NCBI GenBank assembly: GCA_949825065.1
Contig: OX463846.1
Coordinates: 10,001,366 to 10,065,365 of the forward strand
Length of the DNA stretch: 64,000 nucleotides
Direction of reading: 5' to 3'
Source: Odontocerum albicorne
Taxonomy: Eukaryota; Arthropoda; Insecta; Trichoptera; Odontoceridae
The position numbers and the translations under genes are program-made. The notes below the pieces were generated by a model. That model was given only the letters and a program-made list of their open reading frames with translations, did no database searches and had not been told where the DNA came from. This document shows, piece after piece, positions 54,860 through 64,000 of the stretch (within the stretch, counting starts at the first letter, position 1; each line of letters begins with the position of its first letter).

Positions 54860-54964
54860 GTAAGATAAATACCACTTATCAAATTATCCTTTTACTAAGA
54901 TAAATACCACTTATCAAATTATCCTTTTATTAAGATAAATACCACTTATCAAATTATCCTATTA
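54860..54964. repeat. Minisatellite, 35-bp unit x3
   Basis: aagataaataccacttatca followed by aattatccttttact; units start at 54862, 54897 and 54932. Confidence 0.94.
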
Positions 54965-55054
54965 AATACAGCGTAACAATTGTGGTCTCTTTAAGCCAAG
55001 AAAATTAAAACGAGCTGGTCATTGCACACCAAAGAAATGCTTTATAAAATAGTA

Positions 55055-55135
55055 AATAACATACATACATACAAACCATCGCGCCATTTAATTGTTGGAG
55101 TAAGCATAGAAAACTGTTTTTTTTTGTTTCTATCT
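55055..55135 (-). mobile_element. LINE-A extreme 3-prime end
   Basis: (TATG)n tail complement acatacatacata, then ccatcgcgccatttaattgt, the family terminal phrase. Confidence 0.6.
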
Positions 55136-55137
55136 CC

Positions 55138-55392
55138 ATAGACATCAGTAATGAATAATAATAATAATAATGAAATGACAATTTATATAACACCGTTCAG
55201 AGAGCTAACTCTCCTCAAAGGTCCTCTTATTTAGAATTAGAACCCGTTCATAAATTTAGATAAGACCCCCCAAAAAGGATTGTTTTTAAATGCTTCCTAA
55301 AGCTGCACACGCCACCCATTTATCTGACACTACAATACAGACCATTCCACGCCACAGAACTACCGACTGCAAAAGTTTAATCAAATACCCTA
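55138..55392 (-). mobile_element. LINE-H 3-prime end
   Basis: The complement encodes FAVGSSVAWNGLYCSVR, a stop, MGGVCSFRKHLKTILF, then about 100 bp of untranslated sequence with the gagagttagctctc hairpin and an (ATT)n tail at 55155-55170. Jockey/CR1-like C-terminus; dead. Confidence 0.82.
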
Positions 55393-55510
55393 TTGGGTTT
55401 TTTGGAACAACCAATTTATTAGATGAATAATAAAACGACCTCAAAATTGTACTTTTTTCCTAAGGAGCATCCTTAAGACACAGATATGAGAAATACGTAC
55501 AATGAAAACA

Positions 55511-55880
55511 TCTTGTAGTGACTATACGTGCGGTCACTGAACCCACAAGGCGACCTTTGCCCGCCCGGTCATCAAACTCGCATGCTTCACAATGCGAGAC
55601 AAACAATGGGCAAAGTTCACACGGTCGGTCATTCAACTCACTACTAGCGGAGACCGCATTCTATGAGGAAAGGAGAGAGCAACATATCTTCCGCGCTGTC
55701 AGCCAAAACAACGAATACCCTACGTGACGACAATAAATATATTGTAAGGCAAAGACGAGACAGCGATATATCTCTTGCGCATTCCCGCATACATTCCAAA
55801 TATTATAAATACCGACGTTTATCAATAAAATACCTCTTTGCATATTCCGATTTCGAACGAGTTTTATTTATCAACAATCA
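55511..55880 (+). mobile_element. Possible solo LTR
   Basis: Starts tgtagtgactatacgtgcgg and carries a TATAAATA-like box at about 55804 and AATAAA near 55826. The base composition is unlike its flanks, especially 55520-55700. The right border and target duplication are not clear, and no second copy exists in the window. Confidence 0.28.
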
Positions 55881-55934
55881 TCCTCATCATCTCTCCTTTG
55901 AGGAACAACTGTTCCTAAAATCTCATTAAGAGAC

Positions 55935-56272
55935 CAAGTTTGAAATTATGAACGTTTTGGTCTGTCTGAAGTGATGAAGTGTAAGAAGCTGGATTTCGCG
56001 TGATGTTTATACTCGTATACTCGTATGTGATTGAGTGCCACTGTTTCTCATGTTGATAAATACAACAGGGTTTTAAAAATCAAAAATCGGAAAGGAAGTA
56101 TCGCTTTATTTTTTTATGCTTAATATCCTCAGTGAGATACAGGCAAAAACCTAGTTTAATGGAGACACGATAAATGAAAGTCAACAAACCCAGATTCATT
56201 AAAATTGTGTGTCCAAATTAAATTACCTGTTGCTTTTTCGCAAATCATGTATATTTCTTGTCATGTGTAAAA
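55935..56272. repeat. Dispersed repeat R1, copy 2
   Basis: Partner of 7610-7960 (see there), same orientation, with comparable divergence along its length. Confidence 0.7.
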
Positions 56273-56519
56273 TAAATCCGTTCGCGACATTTAAGCCAGA
56301 GGATACTTTTTAGAAGCGGGCCAATATGGAAATATGTACGAGTATTACTACCATTTACTGAATAAAGACTAGAAATTTGTGAACAAATTAATAAATAAGA
56401 GTTTTTTACTTTCCTTGTTAGAAGACATCAAGTAACAAATTTTAAATGTCAAAGACTATAGAAACCTGTAAAAGTCTTAGAACCAATTTATTTATTCGAT
56501 AGAATGAACGTTTTAAGTA

Positions 56520-56835
56520 AGATGAAGAAAGGAACTTTAATATGGTCTAAACCATGTCTAAACATGTGGAGATAATGAATGACGAAATAATGACAAAAAG
56601 AGTATACAAATCAGAAATGCAAGGTGTGTGGAAGAAGACGACCGAGAAAAACGTGTCTGGATCAAATGGATCAGATTTTGAAAGAAAGTTAAGTGAGAAG
56701 TATGAAGGATAGAAGATTATGCATGACAAAATGTATGAATGTGGAAAAGGAGAAAGCTTTGCGCTTGGATAGAAAAGTTCTCTCCGACTACACCGCAAGG
56801 AACAAAGTGATTATATGTATAGTATGTAACGGTAA
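56520..56835 (+). mobile_element. LINE-A 3-prime end
   Basis: Reads, with breaks, ERMNDEIMTKRVYKSEMQGV, CGRRRPRKTCLDQMDQI, then KMYECGKGESFALG-like and the tail gtatagtatgta. The RPRKT.LDQ stretch is the clearest instance of that family motif here. Confidence 0.82.
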
Positions 56836-56989
56836 GTAAAGAAAATTAAAATGGGCCAGCTGATCATTTTGCAAATATCTCATAAAATGTTGCTCATATG
56901 CTCGTACATATAGATTGTTCAGCCTAAAGATTAATTTTTGCAATAGTGTGAGTAACAGTGCGTTTACTAAAACTTGTCACTTTATTTTT

Positions 56990-57257
56990 TAATGAAGTGA
57001 AAAAACAAAAAAATATAAAAATTATATTTTATATTCAAACATTGAAGGAGGAGGGGAGAAAGGCATGGGACAATTTCGGCCAAGAGCGGAGAGATTTTGG
57101 GTAAATAACTGTTCAACAGATGTTCCGATCGGTGTACTGATTTAGAAATTTCTAGGGCCTCTAATCTGTTCAATTTATTTCCGTTACCACTGATATGTAA
57201 GAATTTGGCATCATCGATAGAAAAAGTATGATTCTCGCGGTGACAATGATTAGCCAT
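56990..57257 (-). pseudogene. GIY-YIG-like fragment of a Penelope-type element
   Basis: The minus frame from 57257 reads MANHCHRENHTFSIDDAKFL, HISGNGNKLNRLEALEISKS, VHRSEHLLNSYLP. The arrangement H....HTFS.DDAK..H......N.LEALEI resembles the end of the GIY-YIG endonuclease domain of Penelope-like elements, where the Glu of the (R/L)EALEI helix is catalytic. No reverse transcriptase upstream. The related relic is at 22870-23005. Confidence 0.5.
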
Positions 57258-57259
57258 TT

Positions 57260-57680
57260 CAGAATAAATTAGAGGATTTGTTAAGCTAACTATAACTAAC
57301 TATAAACAACATAAAAAAAATTATATCAAATTTTGACAAATGAGATAAAGCTGAACTTTAATTCAGACTCAAAAGATGATCATACAAATTACCAAAATGT
57401 TGATTATATAGAAACCTTCAAACAGGCGTAAATAGGATGAAATGATGGATTATGGTAAAATCTCTTCCCTTAGAAAATATAATAACGTGTTAATACAGTG
57501 ATAATGCCACACATAGAGCAAAATGAATTGATATCGCTTTTTCTCGTCGTGTGAAAGAGGAAAAATTGAGTATCCTTGAGGATTGTGTCATCTTATTTAG
57601 TTACTTCTTTTTAATTTGATTTTATGGTATTTTCTTTATTTATTACTCGTTAATTTCATATTAAATTTGTTGATTTAAAC
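57260..57680. other. AT-rich, nothing recognised
   Basis: No feature seen. Confidence 0.4.
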
Positions 57681-57683
57681 AAA

Positions 57684-57796
57684 CTTGAAAATTAGAAATG
57701 AATATTATTAACACGTGAAAATTAGTGATGAATATAAACACGTGAAAATTAGGGATGAATATAAACACGTGAAAATTAAGGATGAATATAAACATA
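57684..57796. repeat. ~27-bp tandem array x4
   Basis: acacgtgaaaattagggatg plus aatataa, four units with few changes. Confidence 0.92.
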
Positions 57797-58405
57797 AGAC
57801 TGACGTGTTGAGCAGGATAAAGAAGAGTGATCTAAGATTATTTGGGTACGTAGAACAAATTAATGAAGAAGATAAACACAACTAATATATAACTAGTTGC
57901 AACCCGTGAAATATTCACGGAAGTAAAACAAATTCTACATTTATGATAATATATATTCATAAATATAAAATTTATTTATATATATAATTTATACATCGTC
58001 CCCTTTTACACCGGTTCAAAAATTGTAAGCTAGGTATTTAAAATGCGTTCAGTATCACGGACCCACCGAGATTCAAATTTCGAATTACTTTCGGAGAGAA
58101 TCCAAGTGTTCCTCTCTCGCTCTCTTGTATTCAAAATTCAATTCTTGTATTCTTTCTTCGATGACAACCATCGTATGGGTTTTGGCCTATTTATACTATG
58201 ATTCAAATGAAAGTGGAAAGCGTGGTAGACGAAAACAAAAGAAGTATCAAGTGTACAATATTTTGAATGAAGGAACTGTAAAGGTACAGAAATCGGGGGA
58301 ACTATATAAGAAGGCGTGAGGATATAGAAGAGGTGGAATATGTCACGATACGAAACTCTAGCGCACTTTCCTTTCTGCCTACTGTGTGATGGTATGTACG
58401 TAAGT
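57797..58405 (+). mobile_element. LINE-A 3-prime end split by a Helitron-like element
   Basis: The left part (57797-57892) encodes RIKKSDLRLFGYVEQINEED (family R...S.LRWFGHVERMNEE). The right part (58202-58405) resumes at aaatgaaagtggaaagcgtg, i.e. ESGKRGRRKQKKYQV..ILNEGTVK, and runs to the tail gtgtgatggtatgtacg. Removing 57893-58201 restores a continuous LINE-A alignment. Confidence 0.85.
57893..58201 (-). mobile_element. Helitron-like non-autonomous element, copy 2
   Basis: Same structure as 17259-17588: minus-strand TCATAGTATAAATAGG start, CCGTGAA-TAT-TTCACGG hairpin, CTAG end, A on one side and T on the other in the host, no target duplication. The insertion lies inside a LINE-A copy, so both borders can be fixed to the base. 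Confidence 0.85.
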
Positions 58406-58409
58406 GAAC

Positions 58410-58825
58410 ATTTCATTTTAATGTATTATTCAGAACTGTTATGGAAACAGGATTTTTAATTATTAATGAGTTTTGAATAATTCAAACATAATATACATAG
58501 CATGTTAATATTATTCAACCATCGCTAATGGCGTTATTATTAAAAGTGACTTTGCACAGCATTTTGACCTAGAACCCCGCTGGAATATAATTTTTGGATT
58601 TTTTTTTAGGATCTTTGTTAAGGGTTTTCTTCTTCAGAAGAACTCAATAGAACTGCATTGAAAAACTCTCGCAATTAATTAAACCACGAGACGTAGCACC
58701 TTCCTTTGTTTCGTTTGCCATATAGTTATGCCATTTATATATTTTGTACTTCATAAAGTATCCGATGTAACTCACTGACAGTTTTATAAAGTTTTAATCC
58801 TTAATTAGATCTTCATGCCCAAACC
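58410..58825. other. AT-rich, no gene
   Basis: No feature seen. Confidence 0.4.
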
Positions 58826-58829
58826 ATGT

Positions 58830-59145
58830 TACGTTTAGTCACTATTTATTTATTCATTAGTTCTACATTCCCAAATAATATTATGTTTTATGTAAAAGGA
58901 ACAATAAATAAATTTAAAAAATATTTTATTGTTTTGTGTTAAACCTGTGATGAACACAAAAATATAAAATAAGTTTTTTATTTACTTATTTTTCCTTTTA
59001 TATACAACATGGCACCACAAAGTGAAACTATAGTATTTTCAAAGATTCAAGAAACATATTATGTTAAGTCACTATTTATTCATTCATTAGTTCTACATGC
59101 CCACATCATATTATGTTTAGTCACTATTTATTTATTAATTAGTGA
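58830..59145. repeat. Direct repeats around a Penelope-like tail segment
   Basis: agtcactatttatttattca, then ttagttctacat and atattatgtttta, occurs at 58838, 59068 and again from 59119. Between them (58945-58985) is gatgaacacaaaaatataaa plus ataag, shared with the segment beside the hammerhead-like fold at 7440-7480. Confidence 0.6.
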
Positions 59146-59264
59146 TCTTATTAGTACCATCAGGCCTTAGTTTAAAATTGAAAAGAGTATTAATTGGTAA
59201 ACTCATATTAATTACGGCAAAAAATAAAAATTACATTAATTTAAGACAGACCAAGCGAAACTGA

Positions 59265-59475
59265 TAACCTATGGGGTCTAGTTTGTAAGATGCATGTCTT
59301 TCTATCCAGAGATAATTTTAAATGGTTCCTAACGGGGTTAGAACCCCGTTAGGAACCATTTCAAATGAAAGAGCTCCAGTCTGTATTTTATTAACGGCTT
59401 CTTGAACATATTTCTAGTTGATTTGAAGATTGGCAAATGGTTATTAACCCACCACTAAATGGTTTTAAACCCACC
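59265..59475 (+). repeat. SINE family 1 with internal palindrome
   Basis: gtctagtttgtaagatgcat (box A side), box B replaced by a palindrome, cagtctgtattttatt body, then tagttgatttgaagattggc and ttaacccaccacta tail. Confidence 0.65.
59320..59361. other. 42-bp palindrome (20-bp arms)
   Basis: aaatggttcctaacggggtt, two bases, then its exact reverse complement. Confidence 0.92.
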
Positions 59476-59479
59476 CTAT

Positions 59480-62400
59480 TTACAACGAAAGTTTAATACA
59501 ATGCAATATTATAAAATAATTTACAATACTATCACAGCGTTTAGTTATAACTTTCATGAAAATTTTGATTATTCAGTTTGTGATTTGCAAGACGATATAT
59601 TGTAACCAGTAAAAATTATCAATTTCAATAAGTTACAAATACTATAACTGTAACAATTGTTGACAATAGTTATTGAGGGTACGAATAACATATTACTGGG
59701 TAAACAATAAAATTTACCAACTCCGTTAACATTCAAAACCTTGTTAATGTTTCATTTGGAAGTGTTTTGGCAAATGAATAAACACCGTCTTTGGCTCGAA
59801 TTTGTAATTAATCCATCTCTTGTGTCACGAGAAATGTTCACACGATTTCGGAGCCAACATCTTATCCAGGAGCGTTGCTAGTTATCAAGTTTTCTCATCA
59901 ACAACGGTCTCGGAGTATCTTAAATGCTAAAATGGTTAAAAAGTTTTAGTATAACCATTTTGAATAATTTAAAAGTGGGCATATTTTTTAGCGGGTGATA
60001 TTAGATTTGTGGCAATATTATAAGAATTCTTCATCCACGTGGTATTTATATTAGGTTTTTACAAATCACATTGGATATTGTCCTTTCACCTAAGATAAGG
60101 AAAGCCGCTAGACCAAACACCCAACTAAATAAAGAATCATCCAAGGTCTCGTACAGAACAGAATCATATACCAATTATAGCGCACCCGGATGACGTACTT
60201 TAAATGATCTATTATTTAAAAGAGTATGCTGGATTTGGTTCGAAGTTGTAAAGAATCAACCTGAAAGTCTATCGTTCTGAGCAGAATTATGAGACGTTCT
60301 AATATGAGTGTGGTTTAATGGAGGGAGTAGACTAATGAGAGCGGGACTTGAAGTGGCGTCACTTCGTTCTCCACCCAGAATTTGAAGGAATAATGATGGC
60401 CCTTGGAGAGGCCTGAAAAAACTAGTTCTTGCACTGGGGCCTTCTTAAGAGACAAACGTTTCTCTTGCTGTCCGGCCTTCATCGGAGAAAGACGTCTCTC
60501 ATATGCTACAATCTCGTGATGTGAGCACTCTTACTTACGCTGGCATTCTGGGTGGTCAGCATCATAATCATGGAGATCACGGTCGTGACGCTATGGACGA
60601 CAGTAGTCTCTGCCTAGAAGTAAAGCTGGCCCTATCTAGAAGTTCAAATAGTTTACGTTGAAGATGAGAATTTATTCACCGATTGCCCCGTTGCATCAGA
60701 GGCTCAAATTATAGTCGATACAAACCTCCAACATTTAAAAATAACTTGACACTCGTACGAGTAAGTGGATACATCCTTGTAAAACCGCTAGGAACTTGTT
60801 TTTAACAAGTTTCACCTGTTCTAAAAGAAATCTCTTTTCTCTCTATTCATTTATATTTTTTACAACTTATAAATATATTGTTCAATAAACGATATTTTAT
60901 TTCTTACATCCACACTATATTACTCCATATAAGAATAATCTGAATATAAAATTTTAATTCCCCACCTTGTAAGATAATTAGAATTATGTAAAAATACCTT
61001 TCTCGACGAAAAAGAGTAGGGCATCATTTATTTTTTTATTTAATCTTACATTTGATACAGGTTTAACCAAATCGCTCAAATAAAAAGAAAAAAATGAATT
61101 AAAAGTCTAAATGACAAACGTAAAAATGAAACGAATGCATCTCTGTAAAGTGACTCAGTTATTAAGTTCATTAAAAAGTTCAATCACCAATTTATGCACT
61201 GAAATTTGGAAAATATCTATATCAGAACATTTATTCAACAAGGTCATTTCCATGTGCGAGTGATGATATTTTTAACAGGTGAGTTCGTGAAAATGACATC
61301 GAAAACAATTTTCAATTGAGGATAGCGTTAATGATTGATTGTCTAGTACAATAAACAAAAAAAACTGTTAATGAACAAGTGTTTGCTATTTATTCTGTAA
61401 GTTATTATGTATAAACATGTAAGCAGTGTTATTCAATTGAAAAAAAAACAGTATAAGTCAATCAATACAACAAAGCAAATCTATACAATTTTATCAATTC
61501 ATATCGGCTAGAATAACTTCCTCACATTACTCCTGTAAGTAGTCAAAACCGTTTGAAAACCCTTACAATATCGATATATTGACTACCCAATCTAAACAGT
61601 TTTGATATGCAAGAGTTGTACAAATAATAAGTTGCAATCACTTCACTATGGAACAAACATTTAGTATCCCAGCCATACAGCAAAAATCATAATTTCTTCT
61701 CGAATAAGCCGCCTGTGTGTAATTCATATTATGGTCATAAGGATGTTACGGTCCTGTTTTTTTTCTCTACATCTCTGTGTTCCTTTGTACCACCAAACAT
61801 CTCCCTAGAGCTCGGGGAGCTATCACATTATCTTAAATTAAACCTGAAACTTTCTTTAAGATTCTCTTCGAGCGGAATTTTAAAATATTCAAAAGACAAC
61901 AAAGTTTTTCATCAAAGTAAAAAAAAAGAGATCGTGTGAAAATTTTCAATTATTTTTTGACTTTTATAAAACCTTCAAAAGTTTAGTGATGAAAATATCA
62001 AAACACATCCTATTATTAAAGTTTTTTTAGCTTGTTTTTCTCCTCGATGTAAATAATGATAAAAACATTGCGATATTAAAGTAAGTGCCGGTATTGCTAA
62101 TTGAGTATGAATAATATAAGCTAAAGGAAAAAGAAAGCTTTACATTTTTTTAAAACGAAATGCCATTCGGGGTTCTGAAAAACATAAATTTCATACACTC
62201 TCAGAGTAGATTGTGGGAAAATCGAAGGCATGGATAAAGCTGGATATTATACTTGAAAAGTACACGCCAGTATTTTGGACCGACTTCAATAAAGTTCTGC
62301 TGAACAATCATGACAATCAAAATGGGAACAAATGTTAGGTACTCAAAAGAACATTTTTACGCGTTTACTTCAAACATGGGATTAATTTGTGTACCATTAT

Positions 62401-62505
62401 AATTCCGTTATCCTAAAAATCATCATCGTTATATCGTGTAGCTTATGACTGAGCACCGTGACTCCCATGATAGCCTCTAACGACTTCTCTACATCCATCC
62501 CTTTA
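59480..62505. other. 3-kb stretch without recognised gene
   Basis: Mostly AT-rich. A GC-richer part at 60200-60670 has short coding-like runs and an 11-bp inverted pair (ccacccagaat at 60371; attctgggtgg at 60545), but no family is recognised. The 74-codon frame at 61715-61939 has no known motif. Confidence 0.4.
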
Positions 62506-62510
62506 CTCCG

Positions 62511-63340
62511 CGGCTCGAAGGGCAGTTGTTAAAGGTTGCCCAGTTGCAGCTCTCACTAGGTTAGTTCAACGTTTTCGGATTCTTGATCTTGTGTATCGTA
62601 TTTTCACCCCTCCAGTAATCACAAATCTCTCCAAACTATCTTTTTGGTTACGAGTAATGCGCCCAAAGAATCGGAGGACTCGTCGAAGGCATATTGTTGA
62701 CAATCTGTCCGTGATCCTTAGATCTTTGAGAATGGAGAAGTTAGCCTTGTTGTCCATGAAATTCGTAGCATCCTTATCCAGCTCTACATTTCAAATGCAT
62801 CTAATGCATGCGACTCGAAAGGCAGTTGTTAAGGCTAGTTCAGTTGCATCTCTTACTTGGTTAGTTCAACGTTTTGGGATTCTTCATCTTATGTGTCATC
62901 TTTCCACGCCTCCAGTAACCACACACCTTTCCAAACTGTCTTCTTGGTCACGAGTAATGTGTTCAAAGAATCGGAGGAAATTCGAAAGGAAATTGTTGAC
63001 AATCTGTCCGTGATCCTAAGATCTTCGAGAATGGAGATGTTAGTCTTGCTGCCCATGAAATTCGTAGCATCCTTCTGCAGCACAACATTTCAAATGCATC
63101 TATTCTACATATCTCGCCTACTCTCAGAGTATAAGTCTCCGCGGTATGAATATTGCGAAGACTTAACTATGAGTATTTTCGTCGTGATTATGATAGTTCC
63201 GTTATTCCATGTCTTTTTCAGCGTTGATATCGTATTTTATGCCATTCCACTTTTTCTTTTTATCTCAGTTTTGCATCCTCCATTATAAGTAATACTAGAG
63301 GTAAATTAAATAAAGTCAGATACCCCTTCTAGACCATGGC
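62511..63340 (-). mobile_element. LINE-B fragment with 300-bp tandem duplication
   Basis: The segment 62511-62810 is repeated as 62811-63110. The complement encodes, in each copy, FEMLC..RM.RISWTA-equivalent text, ILEDLRITDRLSTI, LRFFGRITRNQKDSLERFVI, then TGGV. From 63110 to 63340 it continues once as the upstream region with GMA...S..K.IWK. Aligns with 24265-24815. Frame breaks throughout. Confidence 0.85.
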
Positions 63341-63424
63341 TCACATTATTTGGCAGCAGTTTATTTGCGGACTGTTATCATAAACTTAGTTTTTGACCTA
63401 TTGATGTCCCAGACCCAGGAGCTT

Positions 63425-63624
63425 NNNNNNNNNNNNNNNNNNNNNNNNNNNNNNNNNNNNNNNNNNNNNNNNNNNNNNNNNNNNNNNNNNNNNNNNNNNN
63501 NNNNNNNNNNNNNNNNNNNNNNNNNNNNNNNNNNNNNNNNNNNNNNNNNNNNNNNNNNNNNNNNNNNNNNNNNNNNNNNNNNNNNNNNNNNNNNNNNNNN
63601 NNNNNNNNNNNNNNNNNNNNNNNN
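63425..63624. other. Assembly gap (200 N)
   Basis: Exactly 200 N, which suggests a placeholder gap of unknown true size. Frames crossing it are meaningless. Confidence 0.99.
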
Positions 63625-64000
63625 ACGATATATTCGTTGACTTGGCCGTCAATGACAGTTTCTCGGGTGAAAAGTATGACATTTTGGTATATTACTTAAA
63701 CGCAAAATTAGAGGTTGGGAACAAAAAGCACTAAAACTCGTTGAGCAAATAATAATTCTGTTGAGATTTCGTACATATATTCGTAAACTTGTTCATCAGT
63801 GGCAGTTTTTCGAGTGAAAAGTATGAAATTTCAGTCTAAGAGTAATGTTAAGAAATGTTCTTACATATTTGGCAAGTTTTGACGTTGTTTATCATAATTA
63901 ACGCAAATGTGTTTCTTTAACACGCATTTGCCTTGATTTATTATAATTCTAGCATTTTTGTATGAAAAATTGTTTTTTTTAGACAAAAGTAATAAAATTT
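63625..64000. repeat. ~145-bp spaced direct repeat after the gap
   Basis: tatattcgttgacttg...gtgaaaagtatgacattt at 63629-63685 recurs as tatattcgtaaacttg...gtgaaaagtatgaaattt at 63776-63832. The rest of the segment is AT-rich with no gene. The gap may hide further units of a tandem array. Confidence 0.6.

Noticed and set aside
63350..63682. Frames of 94-96 codons
   Set aside because: They cross the 200-N gap and are meaningless.

Overview
This window looks like repeat-dense, AT-rich nuclear DNA from an arthropod, most probably an insect. The evidence is mariner transposases, several non-LTR retrotransposon families ending in different short repeats, tRNA-derived SINEs, Penelope-like traces, a small Helitron family and many minisatellites. 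There is one 200-N assembly gap (63425-63624). I found no intact host protein gene, no convincing exon-intron structure, no functional tRNA or rRNA gene and no CRISPR array. Nearly every open frame longer than 60 codons is a chance frame, a translated repeat or a decayed transposon.

Layout. 0-10 kb: a mariner with an internal deletion (549-1489), a LINE-A tail, SINE copies, a Penelope-like terminal segment with a hammerhead-ribozyme-like fold (7440-7556), and a 70-bp minisatellite (8421-8775). 10-20 kb: LINE-C, LINE-A, LINE-B and RTE fragments, and a 330-bp Helitron-like element (17259-17588). 20-27 kb: two palindromic (head-to-head) mariner derivatives with different centres (19863-20969 and 25817-26611), with a LINE-B fragment and a 32-bp minisatellite between them. 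27-35 kb: a 22-bp minisatellite, a 130-bp near-perfect inverted repeat (28934-29350), an RTE tail between two very long AT-dinucleotide tracts, a 51-bp array, a decayed reverse transcriptase and a nested SINE/LINE insertion with target-site duplications. 35-47 kb: scattered LINE ends, SINEs and five minisatellites. 47-58 kb: LINE-A and LINE-H ends, a ~120-bp array, SINEs, an LTR-like segment and a GIY-YIG-like remnant. 58-64 kb: a Helitron-like element inside a LINE-A copy, a SINE with an internal palindrome, a long stretch I cannot identify, and a LINE-B fragment carrying a 300-bp tandem duplication.

How the parts relate. LINE-A to LINE-H are local labels of mine. LINE-A ends in TATG-type repeats, LINE-C in GAA repeats, LINE-H in ATT repeats, and the RTE copies in TGA repeats. 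The SINEs depend on a LINE for movement, and one copy shows a long target-site duplication as expected. Old copies are interrupted by younger ones: Helitron into LINE-A, mariner inside a probable hAT-like element, LINE-C beside a SINE. The locus therefore reads as a layered insertion record rather than an operating gene system. The observations most worth checking are the two palindromic mariners, the 130-bp inverted repeat, the hammerhead-like fold and the precise Helitron insertion.
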